Source: Polaromonas sp. (GTDB lineage Bacteria > Pseudomonadota > Gammaproteobacteria > Burkholderiales > Burkholderiaceae_C). Taken from it: DNA of 37,624 nucleotides. Both the position numbers and the translations under genes were made by a program. Below the pieces are notes generated by a model. The model worked only from the letters and a program-made list of their open reading frames with translations. It was not told the origin of the DNA and did no database searches. Positions 9,001 to 15,021 of the stretch are shown one piece after another (within the stretch, counting starts at the first letter, position 1; every line of letters begins with the position of its first letter). The DNA lies in contig NZ_JABBPF010000014.1 of NCBI RefSeq assembly GCF_012927415.1, forward strand, positions 1 through 37,624, given 5' to 3'.

Positions 9001-9217
9001 CTTTGTCGAGGCCGTCGTTCATTCGGCGTCGGCGCGCGCCAAGCCGATCGTGCTGACCGGGCTGGCGGCCATGATTGGCGCGGCTTTCATTCTGGATGAC
9101 CCGATTTTCAACGGCTTGGCGATATCGCTGATATTCGGCATTTTCGTTTCCACCCTGCTGACGCTGGTGGTGATTCCGGTGCTGTACTACGCGGCGAATC
9201 GAAAGAAATTTGCTTGA
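6005..9217 (+). CDS. RND efflux permease (AcrB/HAE-type)
   Basis: A 1070-residue proton-driven inner membrane pump of full RND length, with two repeats of a first helix, a large periplasmic loop and five more helices. The first-half loop begins with EEEPQINVTMANV and PFPGASAKDVETLVATPAEQ. The proton-relay pair Asp422-Asp423 sits in helix 4 (GILVDDAIVVVENI). The second half ends with GLAISLIFGIFVSTLLTLVVIPVLYY. The metal-pump signature of CzcA/CusA is not evident, so an organic or sulfur-containing substrate is more likely than a metal, but it cannot be named from sequence. Its ATG overlaps the SQR stop by four bases, so it is coupled to SQR. A second ATG at 6011 is an alternative start. Confidence 0.93.
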   Translation: MTMGLAGRLAKFFLHSQLTPLIALVAMLLGLFAVLVTPREEEPQINVTMANVLIPFPGASAKDVETLVATPAEQVISQIQGLEHVFSVSRPGMAIITAQFKVGIPRTEALVRLYDTVNSNRDWLPRELNVGEPLIKPRGIDDVPVVSLTLWTPDRDRGAYELERVAHAMEAELKRVPGTREVSTLGGPGRVVRVLLDIDKLNASHLAINDIRQALLGVNAALPAGQLAADNATVEVQTGNFLANAKEVGELVVGVSEGNPVTLSDVARIVDGPAQPSRYVWFGMGKAGATDATRLGSEFPAVTISITKKPGENAVQVASQITQRVAELRNTIVPSGVQVSVTRNYGETANDKAMKLIQKLIFATSAVVVLVFFALGLREAAIVGIAVILTLAATLFASWAWGFTLNRVSLFALIFSIGILVDDAIVVVENIHRHRELYPDKSLAEIIPPAVDEVGGPTILATFTVIAALLPMAFVTGLMGPYMSPIPINASMGMVISLVIAFTVTPWLAHRLSKPQTGEAAHAPHADSKLHRGFNKLLLPFLADKKAVRNRRWLWLGILVAILLSVALPVAQLVVLKMLPFDNKSEFQVVVDMPAGTPVENTAAVLHDMGAYLATVNEVTDYQAYAGTAAPINFNGLVRQYYLRQAPESGDLQVNLVDKHQRSRKSHEIAGAVRGALEKIAATHGAKVKVVEVPPGPPVLSPLVAEIYGPDEAGRHALAKQVRQAFGQTADIIGIDDSIEDNAPRVVLRVDQRKAALLGIPASDVVQAMRVALDGEDITSLHDGQSKYSIPVRLNLPPEKQARLKTLLTLTVKSAGGDSVPLSELVKVQPTLREKTIHHKDMLPVSYVIGDMAGTLDSPLYGMFAVRSKLGNLSAAQGAPLGEYFIKQPTDPYRQFALKWDGEWQITYETFRDMGLAYAVGLVLVYILVVAQFGSYLTPLIIMAPIPLTLIGVMPGHALLNAQYTATSMIGMIALAGSIVRNSILLVDFINLQVAQGVPFVEAVVHSASARAKPIVLTGLAAMIGAAFILDDPIFNGLAISLIFGIFVSTLLTLVVIPVLYYAANRKKFA

Positions 9218-9355
9218 TTCCATTTCCAATTCACTGCGATATGTCGTTGCCCCGCCTTGCCGTGCCAAAGCACTGACTGCGGCGGTGCGCCTAATCTCGC
9301 CGCGAATTGGAACGGAATGGGAATGGGTTGTTGTTAACTTTCAGAAGGACTGGCG

Positions 9356-9562
9356 ATGAATACAAATCTCATGGTGCGCATGTTTGCAGGCATTTTCATA
9401 CTGGTGTCGCTGGCGCTCGGCGTGCCCGAAAGCCCGATTTTCGTGAGCAAATATTTTCTGTGGGTCACGGTGTTTGTCGGCGCCAACCTTTTGCAAAGCA
9501 GCTTCACGCGGTTCTGCCCGCTTGAAATGATGCTGAAAAAAGCCGGTGTGCGCGAGGCTTAA
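9356..9562 (+). CDS. Second DUF2892 inner membrane protein
   Basis: A 68-residue two-helix protein (segments about residues 5-21 and 30-47) ending FTRFCPLEMMLKKAG, the usual DUF2892 end in which a Cys-Pro follows the second helix. It lies 138 bases after the RND permease and shares its strand, so it probably closes the sulfide-RND cluster. AGAAGGA, about eight bases upstream, serves as ribosome site. It is clearly diverged from the DUF2892 copy at 3367 and is not a recent duplicate. Confidence 0.8.
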   Translation: MNTNLMVRMFAGIFILVSLALGVPESPIFVSKYFLWVTVFVGANLLQSSFTRFCPLEMMLKKAGVREA

Positions 9563-9646
9563 ACGGCGAGCCACGGGCTTGACCGGCTTCAAACGCCTGC
9601 TTATGGATCAAATGCGGCTCACGTCCAATGAATATGGCTATACCTT

Positions 9647-9663
9647 GCTATTTAAATAATAGC
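9647..9663. repeat. GCTATT/AATAGC palindrome
   Basis: A 6-bp inverted repeat around a TAAAT centre lies in the 174-base gap between two converging genes. It resembles the dyads at 2236 and 18485 and is taken as the same short dispersed family. Confidence 0.45.
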
Positions 9664-9736
9664 GACGGATTTTTCCGGTTTTGCCCGATTACTTGGGCGG
9701 GAAATGACAGGCAACACCGCTGTTGCTGGCGCCGGG

Positions 9737-10156
9737 CTACAGCAAGCTCATGGTGGCCGCATCCGCCGCGCCGCCAAAGTATTGATCAAGCGCCGCCTGC
9801 CAGACCGGCAGATCGGGCCGCGCCGCCATGAACAGCGTCATGCACGAGCGGAACTTGAGGTCATCGGGCGAGCCAAGAATCGCCAGTGCTGACTTGCCCC
9901 TGCCAGCCAGCATCAGTCCAGTGCATTCCAGCAGCCGCTGGCCCAGCAAGGGATGCTCAAGGTAGGCAAGCGCTTCAGCCAGTGAGGTGATGCCGTAGTG
10001 CTTGGCGATGGCGCTTCTGCCTAGTTCCTTGAGCTGGGGAAAGATGAACCACATCCAGTGCGTCGCCTTATGGCCGGCGCGCAACTCATCCAACACGTCA
10101 GCGTAGACGGGTGTCTGGGCATCGACGAAGCGCTGGAGGTTGAAGGAGTCGGTCAT
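9737..10156 (-). CDS. DUF1810 family protein
   Basis: The 139-residue product shows the DUF1810 pattern throughout: FNLQRFVDAQ, then a conserved Trp-rich block (HWMWFIFPQLKELG), KHYGITSLAEALAYL, HPLLGQRLLEC and SPDDLKFRSCMTLF. The ATG at 10156 was taken because similarity begins exactly there; an open frame runs upstream to 10228 but adds unrelated residues. DUF1810 proteins are small soluble proteins of unknown activity, often single genes. The gap between this gene and the next one (10157-10411) shows no gene. Confidence 0.85.
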   Translation of the reverse strand: MTDSFNLQRFVDAQTPVYADVLDELRAGHKATHWMWFIFPQLKELGRSAIAKHYGITSLAEALAYLEHPLLGQRLLECTGLMLAGRGKSALAILGSPDDLKFRSCMTLFMAARPDLPVWQAALDQYFGGAADAATMSLL

Positions 10157-10411
10157 GAGGGAACAAGCTTGCCGGAATTCTGGTGCATCAGGTTGAAAAT
10201 CGCAGGCAGGAGGGTGCGGGCTTGGCATGGAAAGTTTGAAAGACGGCTATTCATTCCCCCGGGCCAATGGAGCACCCCCACGGGCAAGAAAAAAGCATCC
10301 GATATTTTTTGCAAGTGCCTGTTTTCGTTCGATTTTTGGCTCCTCAAAGTTATCGATGGTGGTAACTGGGTGATCGCTATGGACGCGTTGTAGCCGGATG
10401 TCTCGCTGTGA

Positions 10412-11422
10412 TTACCAAAACCAGTTCTTGCTGTAAAGAATGTTTGACAGTACGCCGGTTACCAAAGAAAAGAGCCAAACCGATAAGTATTTAATTCCAC
10501 TCCAGAACAATTCTTTTTGGTCTTTATCAAACTTTTCCGCATCTTGCACGTTGAGCACAATGTGAGCTCGACGATAGAAGAACGCGGTTCTTTCCACGTA
10601 TGTGCGGACCACTACTAGCATGACTCCCAAAAGGGCAAGCGCCGGGACTGACCTGATTAAGAAAATAGCAGCTTCTTTAATGCTGGCAAACTCTACCGTT
10701 GCCGATCCGATCACCCGAGTTGCGAAAGCAGTCCAGACGAACACTGATACCAAAAATACTAGCTGCGAAAAATAAACGGCGAGCTCGTCCGCATAGGTAC
10801 GCACGAATTTCGCCGCTCCAGTTGGCTTTGAAACAACCGTCGAAGCATGGTTCTTTAACAATCCGGCGATATCAGTGGCCCAGGTTCTTTCGGTGTGGAC
10901 GATTCGGTAGTCAACTAGCGATCCCCTAGCGAAAAACCTGTGAGGCACATCCTTAAATTCGCCTTGTGTGTCAAACCTCAGTTCAATCTCCTGTTTTTCA
11001 GGAGCTTCATGCCCTCTAAATTTAATCAGATAAGTCGCAGAGATCGACACGGCACTGGGATGACATGGCGTTGTAGGATGAAACAATTCGAAGTCCTGAA
11101 TATTGTTATGAACCACTGTTTGACCGTCGTCGTAGTAAACAGTGATTACAAAATGTATTAGCGACGAGTCATTTTGCTTTGACATTCTTTGTTCAAGCAG
11201 GTGATAAACATTGGTGATCTCACGGTGACCAATTTTGAAAGACCCAACGATTTCTCCGCGAAGCTCCTGAGGCTTGCCAAGAAGGCCGGCGACAAAACTT
11301 CGAAAGTCTTTCACCTCGCACGGAAGCATTACGTAGTACGGACTGTTCTCTTCTGCCTTTGCCAAGCTTTGCTCGCCAGCCGATGAGGTGATTCGGGGTA
11401 AATGCTGTTCAGCGTGGTTCAA
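10412..11422 (-). CDS. Unrecognised membrane protein, accessory
   Basis: A 336-residue protein not matched to a named family. The N-terminal half (to about residue 190) is soluble and rich in beta-type stretches, such as HFVITVYYDDG and SATYLIKFRG. Two membrane helices follow (around FSQLVFLVSVFVWTAFATRV and IRSVPALALLGVMLVVV), and a third lies near the C-terminus (YLSVWLFSLVTGVL) before a Trp-containing tail. The reading frame extends to 11512, but AAGGAG at 11428-11433 lies five bases before a TTG at 11422, and this start was chosen. Codon use and base content are more AT-rich than the neighbours, and the gene borders remnants of a recombinase, which suggests transfer. Function unknown. Confidence 0.7.
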   Translation of the reverse strand: MNHAEQHLPRITSSAGEQSLAKAEENSPYYVMLPCEVKDFRSFVAGLLGKPQELRGEIVGSFKIGHREITNVYHLLEQRMSKQNDSSLIHFVITVYYDDGQTVVHNNIQDFELFHPTTPCHPSAVSISATYLIKFRGHEAPEKQEIELRFDTQGEFKDVPHRFFARGSLVDYRIVHTERTWATDIAGLLKNHASTVVSKPTGAAKFVRTYADELAVYFSQLVFLVSVFVWTAFATRVIGSATVEFASIKEAAIFLIRSVPALALLGVMLVVVRTYVERTAFFYRRAHIVLNVQDAEKFDKDQKELFWSGIKYLSVWLFSLVTGVLSNILYSKNWFW

Positions 11423-11439
11423 AGTTGCTCCTTGCGTCG

Positions 11440-11460
11440 CCCCGTTTAAGTAACACGGGG
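11440..11460 (-). promoter_or_regulatory. Inverted repeat in leader of the unknown membrane gene
   Basis: CCCCGT and ACGGGG form a 6-bp dyad around a 9-nt AT-rich centre, ending seven bases before the ribosome site of the minus-strand gene. It could be an operator or a leader hairpin; no regulator is identified. The rest of the 243-base gap to the plus-strand gene holds a further GCGCCC/GGGCGC dyad (11555-11569) and a TTGACA hexamer at 11615-11620 that may serve the plus-strand gene. Confidence 0.3.
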
Positions 11461-11665
11461 GGCTATAAATACAAAAACAATCATGGTACGCGGAATCGTT
11501 ACAAATAGCCATCTCCGAAGTAAGGTTAAGTCAAAGCTGTGTGCGGGGTCGGGAGCGCCCCTTGGGCGCACCGCCACCGGATGCAGCTGCAGCGCAACAG
11601 GCTTAAAATGTTTATTGACACTTGGTAAAGTTTGAAAGACACTCAATTCAACTTTAGGAGTGTTT

Positions 11666-12052
11666 ATGAAAGCGTCAGATCTTGTCAATGTATGGGCTTC
11701 ACCCGACAACAGCCGACTCACAGCAAAGCAGACCTCGTTCCGTCTGCACGTGCACGTCGCCGCCAAACTTGCGGCGTTGTCCCAGATGTATCCCCAAAAA
11801 ACCAAAACTCAAATGGTTGGCGATTTGCTCTCAGCGGCATTGGCCGATCTAGAGTCGGGGCTTCCATCATTCCCTGGCAAACATTTCACTGACGATGAAG
11901 ATCAAGGCCCTCTTTACGAGGCGACAGGTCCGGCGGAACAGTTCCGCACCCTGACCAATAAGCATTACATCGAGCTGGAAACAGAGCTGGGCAACGTAAC
12001 TTCGATGCCTTTCTATGCCGAAAATCTGCTGATCACCAAAGACGGAAAATGA
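11666..12052 (+). CDS. Small hypothetical protein (resembles 'type 1 pili tip component' annotated family)
   Basis: The 128-residue product begins MKASDLVNVWASPDNSRLT and continues with RLHVHVAAKLAALSQMYPQKTKTQMVGDLLSAALADLE. The segment looks like a ribbon-helix-helix-like fold: a short strand followed by two helices. A conserved-looking tail follows (DQGPLYEATGPAEQFRTLTNKHYIELE). It recalls a group of small bacterial proteins that databases label 'type 1 pili tip component', a name probably not reflecting function. AGGAG at 11656-11660 sets the ATG at 11666. Its stop overlaps the next start (ATGA), so it was once the first gene of a coupled pair whose second member is now truncated. Confidence 0.65.
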   Translation: MKASDLVNVWASPDNSRLTAKQTSFRLHVHVAAKLAALSQMYPQKTKTQMVGDLLSAALADLESGLPSFPGKHFTDDEDQGPLYEATGPAEQFRTLTNKHYIELETELGNVTSMPFYAENLLITKDGK

Positions 12053-12204
12053 AGCTGCTCGCCTTTGGTCTGGACACCATCGAATGCGCGTACTACCTGC
12101 ATGCCGGTACCGGGTGCAAGCTAGATTTCGCAGCACGTCATTACGTGCCCGGGTGCTGGATCGCACGGCAGGCTTCTCGAAACGCTATCTGCGGGAGTTT
12201 GTGA
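12049..12204 (+). pseudogene. Truncated partner gene, coupled to the preceding ORF
   Basis: An ATG overlapping the previous stop opens a 51-residue frame. It starts MKLLAFGLDTIECAYYLHAG and keeps protein-like character to about residue 28 (KLDFA). The remaining residues look like out-of-frame reading of the adjacent recombinase remnant, with a stop at 12202. The best reading is a gene of unknown function cut near 12135-12160 by a recombination event that joined it to the recombinase fragment. A genuine 51-residue protein cannot be excluded. Confidence 0.5.
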
Positions 12205-12352
12205 GCAAGATCCGCTTTGATGGAAAGCGAGTTGTGATGCGCGGCAAGAAAGCGGCTTTATTTGCAGCTGCGGCACAAAAAGATATGGGCACCACCATGG
12301 TGCCCACCTCTGCATCTGATTGGCTCCTCAACCTGGGCTCGAACAAGAACGG
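12156..12352 (+). pseudogene. Serine recombinase C-terminal remnant
   Basis: In one plus-strand frame this stretch reads KRYLREFVSKIRFDGKRVV, then KKAALFAAAAQK and MVPTSASDWLLNLGSN. It resembles the extreme C-terminus of large serine recombinases, where a YVxEFVxEIR-type strand, a K-A-A-L helix and a VPSFxxxW(L/R)P tail are common. No catalytic domain, zinc ribbon or start is present, and no stop occurs before the frame runs into the antisense of the next gene. It is therefore a relic. An 8-bp inverted repeat (GGGCACCA/TGGTGCCC, 12287-12305) lies within it. The recognition is from memory of family tails and is moderate. Confidence 0.55.
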
Positions 12353-12353
12353 G

Positions 12354-13247
12354 CTAGCTGGCCACGCCAAACACCTGCACCCAGTAAATGCCGGCCTTGC
12401 TTTGCTTGTTCACGGCAAAGGCTGCACCCATTTCGGTATAAACCGGCGACATCAGGTTGGCACAGTGACCCGGGCTTTTGAGCCAGCCCTGCACGGCCAC
12501 TTCGGCGTTCATCTGGCCTGCGGCGATGTTCTCGCCGATTGTGCGCCATGGATATCCGGCGCGGCTGGCGCGATCCGCTACGTGGCTGCCGTCGCGGCCG
12601 GTGTGACTAAAGTAGCTGTGGCGCGCCATGTCGGAGGCGTGGTCAAGGGCGACGCCTTGCAGCGCGGCGTTGAGCCGCACCGGGCGCGCCCCGGCAAAAG
12701 ACTCGTTGCCGCAGCGGCGGGGCTGGGCCCGTGCCTCATTCACCAAGGCGAGCACCCGCGCCTGCACGCTGCCGGCCTGCGCGGCGCCGGGCGGCGAGAA
12801 CGGCGCGGCCAGCACGAGCCAGGTTTGCGTGCCGCGCTGGTGAAATCCAGCCTCGGCCAGCTCGCCATCGGTGACTGCCGCGCAGGAACTGTCCATTGCG
12901 CCCTGCGCCAGGGCGACCGGGCCGGTATAGCCCCGCAGGGTGATTTGCGCCACCCGCATGGCACGGTAGTCGGAGGCTTGCAGCGAGTCATCAAGCTGGC
13001 TGCCGCCCGCGATGCGCGCAGCGGCGGCCGATAGCCGGGTGTTTTCGCGCAGTGGAGTGGCTGGGCCCGCGTGCCCTTCGCAGCCTTCGAGTCGAGCCGC
13101 GTTCAGCGCGCGCAGCAGCGGTTGGTGGTCGGGTGCGGATGCCTGGGCATGCACCGGCCCGGCGATGGCCATGACGGCCAGCAGCAGACAAGCCGCAATG
13201 CGTTGCCAGGCACCGCGCGTTTTAATCAGCATGTCGTTCAGTCTCAT
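12354..13247 (-). CDS. Secreted CAP (SCP/PR1-like) domain protein
   Basis: The 297-residue product has an N-terminal signal peptide (positively charged start, hydrophobic core, likely cleavage after GPVHA near residue 34). The C-terminal half is a CAP domain: VLALVNEARAQPR, the His-containing LDHASDMARHSYFSHTGRDG, the GENIAAGQ motif, WLKSPGHCANLM and a final YWVQVFG. These are the four signature regions of the family. The N-terminal half (residues 35-150) appears to be a degenerate second CAP-like copy, since it repeats LLRALNAARLEGC and LSAAAARIA at matching places. Bacterial CAP proteins are secreted or envelope proteins of largely unknown role. Confidence 0.85.
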   Translation of the reverse strand: MRLNDMLIKTRGAWQRIAACLLLAVMAIAGPVHAQASAPDHQPLLRALNAARLEGCEGHAGPATPLRENTRLSAAAARIAGGSQLDDSLQASDYRAMRVAQITLRGYTGPVALAQGAMDSSCAAVTDGELAEAGFHQRGTQTWLVLAAPFSPPGAAQAGSVQARVLALVNEARAQPRRCGNESFAGARPVRLNAALQGVALDHASDMARHSYFSHTGRDGSHVADRASRAGYPWRTIGENIAAGQMNAEVAVQGWLKSPGHCANLMSPVYTEMGAAFAVNKQSKAGIYWVQVFGVAS

Positions 13248-13372
13248 CGGTCGATGATAGCGGCGCGCCGGCTATCAAGCCTCCTGGCGGGCGCGCCGTT
13301 GAACCGCCGCAGGGTTCGGCTGCTGAGCTTGGGAACTCCTGTTTTGATAGCTGCCTGTGACGGTAAGTACTG

Positions 13373-13500
13373 GACTACAGCCAGTTTTGCCCTGAAAGTG
13401 GCTGAGCGACTATCCCATCGCGGCTTTGAACATGGCTGAAAATGGGCTGTCGCTGGCGTAGCCGCTGGCCGCGCCCCAGCAAAAGCGCAGGGCATGCGAA
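13373..13500 (-). pseudogene. Partial duplicate of the araC-type gene 3' end
   Basis: About 128 bases closely match the 3' end of the AraC-type gene at 14047-14200. The shared run starts with GACTACAGCCAGTTTT and includes CCCATCGCGGCTTTGAAC, and ends near GGGCATGCG, with one internal deletion of some 15-20 bases. It would encode only the last helix-turn-helix region and is out of frame, so it is a fragment. The two copies flank the cytochrome c gene as direct repeats. The remainder of the 309-base gap (13248-13556) shows no gene. Confidence 0.8.
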
Positions 13501-13556
13501 AAACCGCTTTGCCAATGCCAGCCGTCAACCGTAATGAAGCCCGCCTGCGAAGCAGC

Positions 13557-13904
13557 CTACTTGACAGTTCGCAGGTAGCGCTGAATGGCGGCAACTTCAT
13601 CTTTGGATGGCGCTTTTCCCTTGTCCGACTGGAAGCTCGCATCTTTCCAGTGCGGCATGGCCAATTTCAGTGGCCGGCCCTTGTCATCCACGCCAGTCAA
13701 CACCGCGCGCTGGAACAGTTTCAGGCTCCATTTACTGGAGTCGCCAGCCAGCACCGGGCCTTTGACCGCACCGGTTCCTCCCTTGCCGTTGTCGCCGTGG
13801 CAGGACGCGCAGTTTTGCTGGTAGAGCGCTTTGCCGTCAAGGCCTGCCGCAGATGCAGACAGCGCGATCAGCAATAAACCCAGGGCGATGACGAGTTGTT
13901 TCAT
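13557..13904 (-). CDS. Class I c-type cytochrome
   Basis: A 115-residue periplasmic cytochrome. A signal peptide (hydrophobic to residue 16, cleavage near SASAA) precedes the heme site Cys32-Ala-Ser-Cys35-His36. The probable axial ligand is Met83 in KLAMPHW, and the C-terminal helix is DEVAAIQRYLRTVK. It is a single-heme electron carrier similar to the small cytochromes that accompany dehydrogenases or thiosulfate systems, but there is no enzyme gene next to it. It lies between an araC-type gene and a fragment of the same gene. Confidence 0.9.
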   Translation of the reverse strand: MKQLVIALGLLLIALSASAAGLDGKALYQQNCASCHGDNGKGGTGAVKGPVLAGDSSKWSLKLFQRAVLTGVDDKGRPLKLAMPHWKDASFQSDKGKAPSKDEVAAIQRYLRTVK

Positions 13905-14048
13905 GATGATTTTTTTGAGTTAAGGAAAAATCAGTCTACCTTTGACACTGAGAACAAGGAAACATTGTTTTACCGGAGATTTCCAGTCAAGGCAGAGCGA
14001 TGTCATTTGCTACAAAAATAATAGCTGACCAAGGCGATATTACTTAGA

Positions 14049-14888
14049 CTACAGCCAGTTTTTGTTCTGAAAATGACTGGGCGGCTGACCCATCGCGGCT
14101 TTGAACATGGCTGAAAACGCGCTGTCGCTGGCATAGCCGCTGGCCACTGCCACCTGGCTGACCGGCTGGCCGCGCGCCAGCAGGGGCAGGGCATGCGCCA
14201 GAATCGCCTGCCGGCGCCACTGCTGGTAGCTCAGGTCCAGCTCGTCGCGAAACAGCCGGGCCATGGTGCGTTCGCTGGCGCCCATGTCGGCCGCCCATTC
14301 GGCAAGCGTGGCGCGGTCGGACGGGGCGCGCAGCACCGCTTGGCACAACGAGCGAAGCCGCTTGTCGCCGGTTTGCGGGTGCGGCAACGGAACGCCCAGC
14401 GCCTGCGTTTCGGCGTGGGTGATTTCGTCAAGCACCAGCGCGCAAAGCAACTGCTCGCGCGCAGCGCTCAGCGGCGGGCTCCCCGGAGCATCAAGTGCCT
14501 GAATGGCCTCGCGCAGCAGTGGCGACACCACCATGACTCGGCAGTCCTGCCAGCCTTCGGGGGTGGCGCTGGCGTCGATGTACAGCGTGCGGAATTCGGC
14601 TGCTTCGAGCACGGTGATGTGGTGGCGCGCACCCGGCGCCACCCACACTGCGCGGGATGGCGGCACGATGTAGGTGATTTCTCCGCCGGCCTGGTCGCTC
14701 TGCGCCGCCGTGACCTGCACGATGCCGGTGGCGCAGTAAGCCAGCTGTGCCCAGGCGTGGGCGTGCGGCTCGAAGTGGGTATCGGCCGGCATGGTGCGCG
14801 CGCGCACGCGCACCGGCCGCTGCGGGCTGGGCGTGAAGCTGTCGGTGTTGCCTATGGGCGTGAGTGGCGGGCGGGCGTTGCGGAGCAT
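14049..14888 (-). CDS. AraC family transcriptional regulator
   Basis: The 279-residue protein has an N-terminal cupin-like sensor domain (FEPHAHAWAQLAYCATG, then ITYIVPPSRAVWVAPGARHHI, about residues 40-100). A C-terminal AraC DNA-binding domain follows, with two helix-turn-helix units (ATLAEWAADMGASERTMARL, then PVSQVAVASGYASDSAFSAMF). The layout matches regulators of adjacent divergent exporters. The ATG at 14888 was chosen; a TTG at 14942 would add 18 residues. It is divergent from the MFS gene starting at 15022, its likely target. An incomplete copy of its 3' end lies at 13373. Confidence 0.88.
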   Translation of the reverse strand: MLRNARPPLTPIGNTDSFTPSPQRPVRVRARTMPADTHFEPHAHAWAQLAYCATGIVQVTAAQSDQAGGEITYIVPPSRAVWVAPGARHHITVLEAAEFRTLYIDASATPEGWQDCRVMVVSPLLREAIQALDAPGSPPLSAAREQLLCALVLDEITHAETQALGVPLPHPQTGDKRLRSLCQAVLRAPSDRATLAEWAADMGASERTMARLFRDELDLSYQQWRRQAILAHALPLLARGQPVSQVAVASGYASDSAFSAMFKAAMGQPPSHFQNKNWL

Positions 14889-14977
14889 GGGTGGGATGAC
14901 GCAGGATGAGGAAATCAAAAAACCCGAGTGAAGAAAATGCAAAGACGTAATTTTCTTGAATTAGCCGAAACAAGGCT

Positions 14978-15007
14978 ATTTGTCGCATTTCAGCAGATGA
15001 CGCAAAT
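14978..15007. promoter_or_regulatory. Imperfect dyad between araC-type and MFS genes
   Basis: ATTTGTCGCAT (14978-14988) and ATGACGCAAAT (14997-15007) are inverted repeats matching at 8 of 11 positions. They lie 14 bases before the MFS start. The position suggests an operator for the adjacent AraC-type regulator; this is inference from location only. Confidence 0.35.
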
Positions 15008-15021
15008 ATTACGATAGCGCC

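Noticed and set aside
12084-13034. Long plus-strand open frame of 316 codons
   Set aside because: Only its first part reads as a recombinase tail; from 12354 on it is the antisense of the CAP-domain gene, whose GC-rich codons keep the shadow frame open.
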